DNA of 60,000 nt from the NCBI RefSeq assembly GCF_029227915.1, contig NC_079875.1, positions 14,941,001 through 15,001,000 on the forward strand, in the 5' to 3' direction. Position numbers and translations under genes: made by a program. Shown here piece after piece: positions 22,157 through 31,081 of the stretch; the first letter of the stretch is position 1, and every line of letters begins with the position of its first letter. The DNA is from Hydractinia symbiolongicarpus. Lineage: Eukaryota; Cnidaria; Hydrozoa; Anthoathecata; Hydractiniidae. The notes below the pieces were generated by a model. That model was not told the DNA's origin. It saw only the letters and a program-made list of their open reading frames with translations, and did no database searches.

Positions 22157-23463
22157 TCAGCGCTCCACGTTATGAAATCCACCATCTAAGATAGTCAGTT
22201 GCGCGTGTTTGAGAAGGTATACATAGCACAAAAAATCCCCAGTTCCGTCGGCTTTCTTGCTCATATGGAGGGTAATGTCGTCACTTAGAAGTTGTAGGAG
22301 TATTCCGGAACCATGTAGGGTATCGTCGGGAGAGGCTCGAAAATCAATAAACAGCCCATACCTTTCGTTGAAAAACTGACCAATCGTGACGTTTCTATCG
22401 TGGGAGCCGAAAGTATTGACGATCTGCTCCAAATGGTCCTTGGGAAGCATAGCATGCGAGTAGACCTCATTGGGCTCCCCCTTAACGGTAATACTAATAC
22501 TCTCGATCTTGGGATTATAGAACACCTCATTAACGCCTGCATAAGACTTCACTTTTCCAGGGTCTATGAAAAATAGCAACACACCTTTGAAGCTTTTCGC
22601 GGGGTATCAATTTGAAGGTTATATGAGGTATCCTGCTTCCTCATAGTGACTACCTTGATACGGAGTATGCGTTCGTAGGACAGGGCCAATCTTGCATAAC
22701 TTGATGTCATAGCGCTGGCGAGGCCTTCATGAGTGATCTTGTCAAATTCAAGCTTGATATTGGTAATTTTGTACGCGGCATTGGCCGCTTCGGTTGCCGT
22801 GCTCCCCGAGGCCGCTGTCCCTGCATCTTTGATCACGTCGCCGTAGGCCACGAAATACAGAGCAAACTGCAATCTGTCATGGAGTCCTGCCGGGTAAAGC
22901 GGGAGGTCCCTAGTCAGTTCAAACATCTGGCCAAGGGGTTTGCAAAAGGTGTTACCATACGCTGCGGCAATAGCCCTTTCTTCATCCGTAACAACGTGAT
23001 CCCTAGCCTTGACTTGCACGGCCCTAATGGTCCCGTCATTGGGGTTGATGCCGTCCAGGATGAGGTTGTTATCGCGATCGAATTTGGGTAGCCATAAATC
23101 CCGGTACACTGCCAATATATTGTAGTCAGATATGTTTTGCACCTCGTTGCCATCCAATGTAATGCGCAGGTTCTTCACCAGGTTTTTGCCTATATTTGAT
23201 ACGATTGTACGCTTTGTATTGGTTGTATTGATTGATAAGGATGATACGCCATCAAGACAGCAAGTCCCCGGAACATCGGGAACTTCGACGCCAGGACAAC
23301 AACGGTAGGATATACCAAGCGACTGGGGTTGGGTGCGGCGTCGGTCGAGACTATACTTTTTAAATCGAAGGTTGATAGTCTCTACACGACTCTTACGGAT
23401 GGGCTGGGGCTTATGCCTAATGCGATACATTACGACAGGTCTAGAATGGATGAAGAAAATCAA
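22157..23463 (-). pseudogene. Polinton major-capsid-like protein, one frameshift
   Basis: Two frames (23463-22564 and 22582-22157) make one long product of about 430 residues with a frameshift near 22570. The first half has FELTRDLPLYPAGLHDRLQF and FDKITHEGLASAMTSSYARL; the second has FGSHDRNVTIGQFFNERYGL and SPDDTLHGSGILLQ. Length, position and the D-x-x-LHGSG element fit the double jelly-roll major capsid protein predicted for Polintons. The N-terminus is Arg/Lys-rich, and the true start may be the second Met. Capsid identity is inferred, since no structure can be computed here. Confidence 0.65.
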
Positions 23464-23581
23464 CTTGTCGTTAAAAAGATTGTGACGGGGAAAATATCCT
23501 TACCGGATATAGTACTCACATTGGAAGATCGTACCTTGTCCAACTATTGAACAGCTCAGAAGGAGGCTAGGTAGCACGCGT

Positions 23582-24118
23582 ATGAAGGCCACAGGTTTTA
23601 TCAAACACCCAGCAAGGGTAGTAGGGCGACCGCCCAGAACCTCGCAAATAATTTTGATGTTCTTGTATTGAATAGGGGTGAAGAGAAGCTTTCGGGTAAA
23701 GAGGAGGCATCGGGTAAAGAGAAGGAGGGTGAGATGATCCAGATGGAAACAATAGAGGGTATTCAAAATTTTGCATATGATATGGAGGGTTTCATAGATA
23801 CTTCGTTTGCTGGCATCGACGAAGTCGAGGACATTGGACATTGATATAGGAGGAATAAAGCTCGAAATTGAAACCTTACAGAGTAACATTAAAGAACTAA
23901 AAGGTAAGATTATTTCATATGATAGTGATATGAAAACAAAAGAGTCTAGGGTGAAAGAACTCAAAAAGCAGAAAGCCGGGGTGAAAAGGGATAGGGATAT
24001 CACCGATCTTGAGAAGAGTATTGATAAATTGAAGAGGAATAGGAAGGTTGCACTGAGTAGACATGGTCTACTCTCAGGGGAGATTTTTAAGCATCTGAAA
24101 AATATCAAGGCGAGTTGA
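23582..24118 (+). pseudogene. Polinton acidic/coiled-coil protein, frameshifted
   Basis: Starts MKATGFIKHPARVV at 23582. After a frame change it continues as a Glu/Lys-rich acidic segment (EEKLSGKEEASGKEKEGEM) and, after another frame change near 23840, as a clear coiled coil with heptad Leu/Ile (KLEIETLQSNIKELKGKI) to a stop at 24116. It overlaps by a few bases the membrane-protein gene downstream, as co-transcribed genes do. No enzyme motif; a structural or scaffold role is only a guess. Confidence 0.5.
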
Positions 24119-24445
24119 TGAAAATTGCCGGAGATGATATGCCTTTGGAGAAGCTTAAAATCCTCTTCAGGGAGCAGGGTATAACTACAGCGAGTATAGT
24201 GTCTGATATTGGCCTATTGGTTTCCACCATTGTGCTCTCCGTTACTGGAGAAAGTGCCGCGGCGGGTGCTGCAGGAGGAAGTGCAGCATTATTCGGGATT
24301 ATTGGTACCGTAGTCTCGTTCTTTCTCAGGGTAGCATCAACTATCGTGGAATACGCGGCAAAACATCTGTATATGGTCATTGCGGCAGGCGCTGGGTTTA
24401 TTGTGCTCTATATTATTATATCCATATTATTAACAATTGCATCAA
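24115..24445 (+). pseudogene. Polinton Gly/Ala-rich membrane protein, cut by LINE
   Basis: Reads MKIAGDDMPLEKLKILFREQ, then a first membrane segment (SIVSDIGLLVSTIVLSV), a small-residue loop (GESAAAGAAGGSAA) and two further hydrophobic spans (LFGIIGTVVSFFL and MVIAAGAGFIVLYIIISILL). The frame runs into LINE sequence at about 24446, so the natural C-terminus is lost. Membrane proteins of this style sit near capsid genes in cnidarian Polintons; function not known. Confidence 0.55.
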
Positions 24446-24554
24446 CAAAGAAATATTTCCCCAGCAATGGAAGATTGCTCGTGTTTGCCCAATACCAAAG
24501 ATCGACACACCAATTAGCACAAAGGACTATCGTCCAATCTCAGTACTGCCTGTA

Positions 24555-25832
24555 ATGTCAAAAATCTACGAGAGAGTAATCTTATCTCAGTTATGTGAAT
24601 TCATCGAAAGTAATCAACTTTACAATGAAACACAATCCGGTTTTCGCAAAGGTCATACGACTACCACATTGATGCTTAAGCTTCGTGACGACATAAAAAA
24701 AGCAATGGCGAAAAGTGAAGTGACACTCTCTATCCTCATCGATTACTCCAAAGCTTTCGACACGATTGATCACAAAAATCTGCTGCTGAAACTACGTGAT
24801 ATGAATTTTTCATTTCGTGCTTTAAAGATATTATCAAGTTATCTGAAAGATAGGAAACAATACGTTCAAATTGAAGACAAAATTTCATCTTTAAAATCAA
24901 TGTTTTACGGTGTACCACAGGGTAGCATACTTGGCCCTGTCCTGTTTAACCTCTACGTCATCGAGTTATCAAATCAAATCAACTCCGCCAGTATCCAATA
25001 TGCTGATGATACAACATTAGATAAACACTGCAAAGTCAGAGATCTATTTCAATCAATCAAAGATATGGAAAAGGATGTAGATAACCTTCTAGCTTGGTCA
25101 AAAGAAAACAATCTTTTGTTCAACAGTGACAAGCTTAAGTTAATCATATTCCATTCTAAGCGACTGAGAGCATTTGATTCTGACCGAAGCTATCTTTGTC
25201 GTTGTGCTGGTATGTCAATCGAGCAGGAAGAAAATGTTAAGTTACTTGGCATTCAATTCGATCAAAATCTATCATGGACCTGCCATATAAACAATGTTAT
25301 AAAATCCTCGCACTCAACACTACGTGCTCTACGAAAGTTTAGTCGTTTCACACCTTTCCATGTACGCAAAACCTTGGCGGAAACGTTGATCTTATCAAGG
25401 ATAAGTTACGGTAATGTTGTCTTCTCGCAAATACCTGATTATCTGATATGTCGGCTACAAAAGATCCAAAACATGGCTGCTGGTTACGTTCTCCGCCGTT
25501 ATGCTAATCTGCAAGAAGTCACGAATCTAAAATGGCTTCCCGTAAAAGAACATATTGAATTCAGTATAAGTAAACTTGTACACAAATCGAGAATTGATAA
25601 CAACCATCCAAGCTATCTAAACGTAGAGTTTGTTGTACCAACACGAAATTTGAGATCTTCTACGAAGGAGCCTCTTGTTAAAAATGTTGGAAATGGCACT
25701 TTTCAAAACCAAGCACGGTGTTACGATGAAATCCCGGATAGTATAAAAATTATTGAAACTCTAGAAAAATTTACTAAAGAAGCAAAACAATTTTATCTAA
25801 ATAAGGCAGTCGCTAGAGTCTTGTCTGTTTGA
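24555..25832 (+). CDS. Non-LTR reverse transcriptase, intact 425 aa
   Basis: An unbroken frame, in fact open from the truncation point. RT motifs: KDYRPISVLP (block 0/1), ILIDYSKAFDTID (block A, first Asp), GVPQGSILGPVLFNLYV (block B) and IQYADDTTL (block C, catalytic Asp-Asp), then the thumb-side LGIQFDQNLSW and C-terminal AAGYVLRRYANLQEVTNLKW. The upstream endonuclease is missing because of 5' truncation, so it cannot move by itself. The intact frame inside a decayed Polinton implies recent insertion. Confidence 0.88.
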   Translation: MSKIYERVILSQLCEFIESNQLYNETQSGFRKGHTTTTLMLKLRDDIKKAMAKSEVTLSILIDYSKAFDTIDHKNLLLKLRDMNFSFRALKILSSYLKDRKQYVQIEDKISSLKSMFYGVPQGSILGPVLFNLYVIELSNQINSASIQYADDTTLDKHCKVRDLFQSIKDMEKDVDNLLAWSKENNLLFNSDKLKLIIFHSKRLRAFDSDRSYLCRCAGMSIEQEENVKLLGIQFDQNLSWTCHINNVIKSSHSTLRALRKFSRFTPFHVRKTLAETLILSRISYGNVVFSQIPDYLICRLQKIQNMAAGYVLRRYANLQEVTNLKWLPVKEHIEFSISKLVHKSRIDNNHPSYLNVEFVVPTRNLRSSTKEPLVKNVGNGTFQNQARCYDEIPDSIKIIETLEKFTKEAKQFYLNKAVARVLSV

Positions 25833-25945
25833 ATTCTGTTCGCCGAAGTTTGGGTGCCAATATTCTATCGACCTGTTCACAATCTACCCTTACTCATTTT
25901 CAGCTTGTGTTTACTTTTGCCTTTTCTCCTTTTGCGACTAGCCAA

Positions 25946-26490
25946 GTATATATATGAAATATTTTTTTTTTTTTTTTCATAATTCAATTAGTTTATTTTA
26001 TATTTTCTTACTTCCAAGGCCATTTATCGTTTTCTCTGGGTTTTTTTTTTTTTTTTTTTTCTAGTTACTCCTATCTAGGTTGATTCCAATATCGTCTCTA
26101 TTTATCTTGTCGATTCGAGTGTTTCAATTTCTTTCGAGCCTTTCAAGTTTATTTTTAATTTTGCTTTTCATCGCGGTTTTTATAATGTATATATATAAAA
26201 AGATAATATTTTTTTTTTTGAACAATTATTTATTCTTTATTTATAGTTTATTTATATTTTCCTTACTTTCAAGGCCATTTATCGTTTTCTCTGCTTTTTG
26301 TCTAGTTACAATTTAGGTCGATTCCTTATATCGTTTCTCAATTTCTCGTCGATTCTAGCGTTTCAATTTCTTTCAAGCCTTTTCAGTTTTTCTCATCGCG
26401 GTTTTCTTTTTTATTTAATGTATATAAAAAAATTTATTTTTTGAACACTTATTTATTCTTAATCTATAATTTTTTTCTTTTTTATATTTC
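25946..26490 (+). repeat. Tandem 240-bp units in LINE 3' region
   Basis: CAAGGCCATTTATCGTTTTC with its surroundings occurs near 26017 and again near 26270. GTATATA followed by a long T run and a TTTATTC block recurs at about 25946, 26188 and 26418. This gives about 2.3 copies of a unit of about 240 bp. Confidence 0.75.
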
Positions 26491-26537
26491 ATTTTAGGGA
26501 GAAGAACAATTTTGTACAAAATTGAACCCAAATAAAT

Positions 26538-26574
<37 letters not shown>

Positions 26575-26586
26575 TTAGGAAATGGG

Positions 26587-28529
26587 TTACTTGAGCCAGA
26601 TGTAGGCTATGACGAGGCCTACCCCCGTTGTGATCAGCACGGTCTTGGTATCCTCGTACTGTTTTTTTTTTTTTTGGGGGGGGGTTGTTCGGGCGATGTA
26701 GTATGATCAGAGGTATGTATAGGAGATGTAGCCTGCTTGTGAGGTATAGATGGTATAGCCTGTATGGTATGATCCGGAGTATGTATTGGAGGTGTAATAG
26801 GTGTAGCATGCTTAAGAGGTATAGAATGCATGGTATGTATAGGCGGAGTAGTATGCTTTGGAGGTGGTTTGATAGTCTTCTCTGTATGAATAGGCTTGTT
26901 ATTCACATCAACCTCTACCCCCACATTTACATTGGCAGGTGCTATGAGGATGTTGTTGTTATACTCTACAATTTACCTACACGCAGGTTCATATCGGAAG
27001 GTAGCATGTATACGCTTGGAATAACAGCAAAATTGACCGGGGTTCAGGCATATTGAAGCACCTTTTGGAACTCCGTGATGTCATGGCCTACATTTTCTTG
27101 GCGTTGTAACATGGCCCCAAATTTTTGCAATAGGATTTGCCTTGCTGTGCAGTTGTCGGCACCAGAGCCGATTAGGGATGCTTTTGACCCTCTGATGTTA
27201 GGCCTTGGCTTGTTGGTAGGATGAATTTAGCCCAATCACCATCAACCTGGGGCCACCATCTACCATTTGTCAATGACGACATGACAGCTTTAAACTTGTA
27301 CAAGGGGTTAGCATCTGCACCGTATTCGTGACACATTTGGGCGTACCCACAGGTGGAGTAGGGGTTCTTATACTGTGAGAACCCATCGTCATAAAGCATC
27401 GGCACCCTTATTCTTGTTAGGATACGACGCATGTGGTAATAGACATGGAATTTAAAGATCGAATTGACAAGGGGTATCGAACCCGTCATGTGCTTGGCAG
27501 ATATGCCTCATGCCGTGGTGGCGCAATGGGTGGCAAAATTACCCTGAATGGTCCAGTAGTCCAAGCCTTGCCCTGTCCAACCCACTCTAACAGGATCATT
27601 AAGCAAATTGGTCGAAATAGAGATGGCATATTTGGTAAATTCCTTAACCCTATACGGTCCGGGGTTTTTCGAACATACTATGACCGGGGGGGGGGGGGGG
27701 GGGGCGGATTCCGCCCCCCCTCAATAACTTTTCATAGGGTTGATCATATTGAATCAAACTTGGCACACTTATAGTACGTCATAAAAGGAACAAAATGGCG
27801 CCAAAAAAAATTTGCTTGCGTCAGCACATTTTCTGTGACGTCATCAAAAGCCTAAAAAATTTTAAAAATGCCACTATCTGCTTAAAATATAATTACTTTT
27901 GTTCTAGAGCGAATTTTTACATTCTGTTTGAAGTTTCTGAAAGCTAAATAAAAGTTATTTAACATATCTTCCGGTTTTTACATGGATCGGATAAAAAATT
28001 GCCAAAAATTGCCCGTAAATCCGTTTTTTTCCGATTTTCGGGTAAAATTCGACAAAATCGGGAAATCGGATTAGTCACGTGTTCAAATTATTCAAAATGA
28101 TTCTTCTTAATGAAACAAAGTTGTGTTGCAAGTTTCAAGCTCTAAGGATAATCCTAACAGGAGTTATTATATTTTCTCCATTATAAGGATTTCATAGAGA
28201 TTTTTAGGGGTAGCTTCGAGTAATGGCCAATATCAAAGCCTCTGAAAGGTATGGGACCTAAAAAATTTACATGCAGGTGTCTAATAGATAAATGTTAAAA
28301 CTCAGTAAGTATCATAGCCATATAACAAAGCAATCAGGAGTTATTAAAGAAAAACCGTCAGGGGGGGGCGGAATCCGCCCCCCCCGGACCGAATAGGGTT
28401 AATGTGTGAGTCTGTAGACACGTACAGGTCCTGATGTTCCAAATTTGTAATACCAAGGGTCCATTCATGTTGGATTTGTACTTTGCCTTTGGGTTGTATG
28501 AGTACATGTTCATCCTTTTCTTCTAACAA
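26587..28529 (-). pseudogene. Polinton His/Pro/Thr-rich, membrane-anchored protein, broken
   Basis: Minus-strand pieces: 28529-28403, then (after the TTAA MITE) 27643-26587. The upstream part has IQHEWTLGITNLEHQDLYVS; past the MITE come GWTGQGLDYWTIQGNFATHC and CHEYGADANPLYKFKAVMSS. The downstream part has irregular proline/His/Thr repeats (PPIHT, PIHTSDHT) and ends with a single membrane anchor, TVLITTGVGLVIAYIWLK, then TAA. It has several internal stops and a frameshift in the C/A run near 26670. No family recognised. Repeat stalk plus C-terminal anchor suggests a membrane-tethered virion or surface protein; this is inference. Confidence 0.5.
27648..28398. mobile_element. 751-bp TTAA MITE (piggyBac-type ends)
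   Basis: TTAA duplicates at 27644-27647 and 28399-28402 flank inverted ends CCCTATACGGTCCGGGG and CCCCGGACCGAATAGGG. Just inside each end lies a G-run/C-run palindrome centred on GGCGGATTCCGCC (left) and GGCGGAATCCGCC (right). No transposase. TTAA plus a CCCTA-like start is typical of piggyBac-mobilised elements. It interrupts the broken minus-strand Polinton gene; the peptide on either side of TTAA is in the same frame. Confidence 0.85.
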
Positions 28530-29049
28530 GAAAGGGATAAAACAACTCTATATTACTGATATCGAAAAGCCTACTATATTTGAGGACTACCTGGGGCAGG
28601 ACACTCGTATAGCTGTGAAATCCATCAGTATCAGGCCTGTATGGCTGAACCTTTACAGTGACAATAAAATCGTCATCCGTAACATAGGGCCTGACCAGAG
28701 GATTGAAATCATGAACGGCCTGTACAGGACCGAGGATTTGGCGGTCATTGTGAACAGCCAGGCCCAGGAGAGGATTAAGCTATTTGTCCTTAAAACTGGA
28801 CTCTGCAGGCTCCGTGTCAGTGACGTGTAGTCGGTGGTGATTCATCGACAACTGCAAGAGCTCTTAGGTCTACCGTACGATCCTATTAAAAAGTACTATA
28901 TAAAGGGTGATTACGATGTATACTATAGGACTGATGTTTACCATAGATTGAGACTCGTTTGTCCACAGTTGGATGAAGACGAGCGCCTACTAGACGGTAA
29001 AAAGTCGAAGATTCTGGCTTTGCTTCCCACCAAGGAGGGGATATGCTGA
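28483..29049 (+). pseudogene. Polinton minor-capsid-like protein with in-frame stop
   Basis: One frame split by a single TAG at 28828-28830. The first part has RIAVKSISIRPVWLNLYSDN and a beta-rich pattern; the second has YVDVYY-type strands ending in LRLVCPQLDEDERLLDGKKS and ILALLPTKEG. The layout resembles the predicted Polinton penton/minor capsid protein, placed by position and strand pattern only. Its 5' end overlaps, on the other strand, the start of the broken membrane-anchored gene, suggesting the ancestral spacer was deleted. An AATAAA at 29107-29112 could end its transcript. Confidence 0.5.
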
Positions 29050-29248
29050 CCTGGAGTTTTGACACCCCTGTTTTGTTCACCGGCCTCACCATGTGTATTC
29101 TCATATAATAAAGATAAGCGATATCTTGCTATAGCTATGGGGGGGGGGGGCTGACGATTGCATCCGGGACAGGCCGGTCTCCGGAGCGCTTCAAAAAGGC
29201 TTGGTGTAAAATCAAAAAAAAACATGAGGGTATTAGGCTACTTGCCGA

Positions 29249-29542
29249 ATGGAAATTGAAGTTGTTGATCTCATCTCAAAGGCAGTAGAAAACGGTGTGG
29301 TTAGCGACTACGAGTACAGCCTGATTAGCCGTGAAAAGCAGAGGTATATGTTGCTAAAGGAACAAATGCGACAGCGGTTTAACCGTATTGTCAATGCGAT
29401 TAACGAACAAGGGAGAGCCCAGCTAATTGCGAAAGGTCGGAAGAATGGTAGGAAAGAGATGCAGGATAAGATTTTAAAAAAACGTTCGACCTGCACAGTA
29501 TGTAAGCGGTACCTACAGTCCCCGCCTGAGTATAGACCCTAA
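29249..29542 (+). CDS. Small Polinton protein with CxxC, 97 aa
   Basis: Intact frame starting MEIEVVDLISKAVENGVVSD. It is helical and Arg/Lys-rich through the middle (REKQRYMLLKEQMRQRFNR) and ends with CTVCKRYLQSPPEYRP. One CxxC is too little for a zinc finger by itself. Codon use resembles its Polinton neighbours. Function unknown. Confidence 0.5.
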   Translation: MEIEVVDLISKAVENGVVSDYEYSLISREKQRYMLLKEQMRQRFNRIVNAINEQGRAQLIAKGRKNGRKEMQDKILKKRSTCTVCKRYLQSPPEYRP

Positions 29543-29753
29543 TTTGTATATATTTTATAGGTCCTGTATGGCCTATCAAATATATGGTTTTTAATCCTCA
29601 CTCAGCAACCATTCTTTTTTGAAGTCCTTATACCGGCATTCTGTAATATGTACCTGAGGGTAGTAGTTTTTACTTTGCATTTACACAGATGAAATAGCCA
29701 GGGTGGCACTGGCTTGGCATTGCTCATCATACGGTACTGACATACCGTGGAAT

Positions 29754-30074
29754 TTAGTCCTTGTAGTATTTAAGCTTGGCGTTCACATAACGGTCCTTTT
29801 TCACGGGCTCTGTCGTCAATTGCTCGGATATCAACTCCTCAATCTTGGACCAGATTTGACGATACTTCGCAACCCAATCAAGGTACTGTTCAAAATTGAG
29901 ACTCATTGCTGGTACTGCATTTGCGTTATACCGGGTCACTCCATATGGGGACCAGATTTTTGGTGTTTTTACCCTGAGGGCTGCCACAAGGTCTCGTCTA
30001 TGATATCTTACTATGTACCGATTATCGTTACCTCCATTGGCAGGAATGGGATTCGACACTGTCAGGTAGTCCAT
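29754..30074 (-). CDS. Small Polinton protein, 106 aa, unknown
   Basis: Intact frame starting MDYLTVSNPIPANGGNDNRY, with WSPYGVTRYNANAVPAMSLN in the middle and an amphipathic C-terminal helix (FEQYLDWVAKYRQIWSKIEE). No domain recognised. Its position among late-gene-like ORFs and clean frame favour a real gene over chance. Confidence 0.5.
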   Translation of the reverse strand: MDYLTVSNPIPANGGNDNRYIVRYHRRDLVAALRVKTPKIWSPYGVTRYNANAVPAMSLNFEQYLDWVAKYRQIWSKIEELISEQLTTEPVKKDRYVNAKLKYYKD

Positions 30075-30139
30075 TTACAGTGCTCCATTTATTCTATAGT
30101 CTTCAAGACGATCATCTAAGCCTTGAATCTTCCGTTCAT

Positions 30140-30265
30140 TCACTCTGATTCTCGTACCAATGCTAGGGCCATGAGGGGTAGGGAGATACCAATGCCAGCC
30201 ATAAAGGTCATGAATGCTGCAGCTCCGAACATATCAAATTTTGATTTCTGACAGTTAACGCACAT
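30140..30265 (-). CDS. Tiny Polinton membrane protein, 41 aa
   Basis: ATG at 30265, stop TGA at 30140-30142. The N-terminus MCVNCQKSKFDMFG is followed by one hydrophobic span (AAAFMTFMAGIGISLPLMAL). Short, but composition, position and intact frame suggest a small membrane protein comparable to those of membrane-containing viruses. Unknown function. Confidence 0.4.
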   Translation of the reverse strand: MCVNCQKSKFDMFGAAAFMTFMAGIGISLPLMALALVRESE

Positions 30266-30330
30266 TTATTATAGTAGTATTTTTGATTTCATTCCTCAAC
30301 CCCGAAGGGTTGTGGGATAACTTATGAATT

Positions 30331-30794
30331 TCACATGTTGTCGCACATGTCCTGAGTCTTGAACCTTTCGGGGACATTTTCAAGGATATGGGGATCCTTT
30401 TCAACGGCCTTATTGCACATGTCCTGCGTCCTGAACTGGTCCGGTACGTGCCTTATCATATACGGATCCTTGTTGCATATGTACCTTGAACTTGTCGAGG
30501 ACAAAATCGAGCATGTGGGGCTTCTTTTCAACCGCTTTGCTGCACATGCCTTGCGTCTTGAACCGATCCGGCACATCCTCGAGCACGCGGGACTCCTCCT
30601 CAACAGCTTTGCTGCACATGTCCCGCGTCTTGAAACGGTCCGGTAATACTCTAACATGTAGGGATCCCCCTAACATCTTTGCTGCACATGTCCCCCGTGT
30701 TGAATTGATCGGGGACATATTCCGGCAGGCGGGGCTTCTTTTCAAATGCCTCGTCGAACTCCCCGATTGTATTTAAAACGATGCTGCTGTCCAT
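30331..30794 (-). pseudogene. Polinton VPDxFKTQxMC tandem-repeat protein, broken
   Basis: Starts MDSSIVLNTIGEFDEAFEKK at 30794. Five to six units of about 35 residues follow, each with a core like VPDRFKTQDMCSKAVE, spread over all three frames because of several indels. The DNA repeats are obvious as CTTTGCTGCACATGTCCCGC-like words on the plus strand. Repeats with this core are known to me from cnidarian and large-virus proteins without assigned function. It is the outermost gene next to the right inverted repeat. Confidence 0.65.
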
Positions 30795-30958
30795 CTTTAT
30801 TAAATACAGAGTTATTTGAAAAATGGTGCTCTGGTATTTGCTCGATTTTTGAGTAGGGAATTTCCCTCGACTTTCTCATCTGTTAGGAACTTACCCTTGT
30901 TATGCATGACTAAACACCGCGCATAACACTATTGTCATGTATAACAATGGATTCTTGA

Positions 30959-31076
30959 GCAATGAGGCGTGACAAAAAGTTGTGACGTCACAAGCAAAAT
31001 TCTGTATGATATTCTTTATGAGAGTTTGACCGTGGTTTTTGGAAAATCCTGGGTATATTCCCTCCCTACTCTAGCT
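30959..31076 (-). repeat. Polinton right terminal inverted repeat
   Basis: Reverse-complement partner of 17283-17400. It ends in CTACTCTAGCT and is followed by CAAGC. Confidence 0.95.
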
Positions 31077-31081
31077 CAAGC

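Larger units (their letters stand above)
24446..26576 (+). mobile_element. 5'-truncated non-LTR retrotransposon (CR1/Jockey-like)
   Basis: Starts abruptly inside a reverse transcriptase frame (FPQQWKIARVCPIP), carries the RT to a stop at 25832, a long AT-rich 3' region and a terminal (AAT)n tail at about 26538-26573. Polinton sequence resumes at 26577. 5' truncation plus a simple-repeat 3' tail is the usual result of target-primed reverse transcription. No clear target-site duplication was found. It is younger than the Polinton it interrupts. Confidence 0.85.
17283..31076. mobile_element. Polinton/Maverick, 13.8 kb, degenerate
   Basis: Bounded by 118-bp inverted repeats (17283-17400 and 30959-31076, starting AGCTAGAGTAG) and flanked by CAAGC. 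Gene order: DNA polymerase B (+), integrase (-), small coiled protein (-), major-capsid-like protein (-), acidic/coiled protein (+), membrane protein (+), a broken His/Pro/Thr-rich membrane-anchored gene (-), minor-capsid-like protein (+) and small proteins (+,-,-,-). That set defines virus-like self-replicating Polintons. Base composition is clearly more GC-rich than the flanking DNA. Almost every gene carries frameshifts or stops, and a LINE and a TTAA MITE have landed inside. No ATPase P-loop or adenain-like protease could be found, so the copy has lost genes as well as reading frames. Confidence 0.93.

Noticed and set aside
23500-24108. 202-codon minus-strand frame rich in Leu/Phe/Ser
   Set aside because: It is the complement of the Lys/Glu coiled-coil gene on the plus strand, which always yields such a frame.
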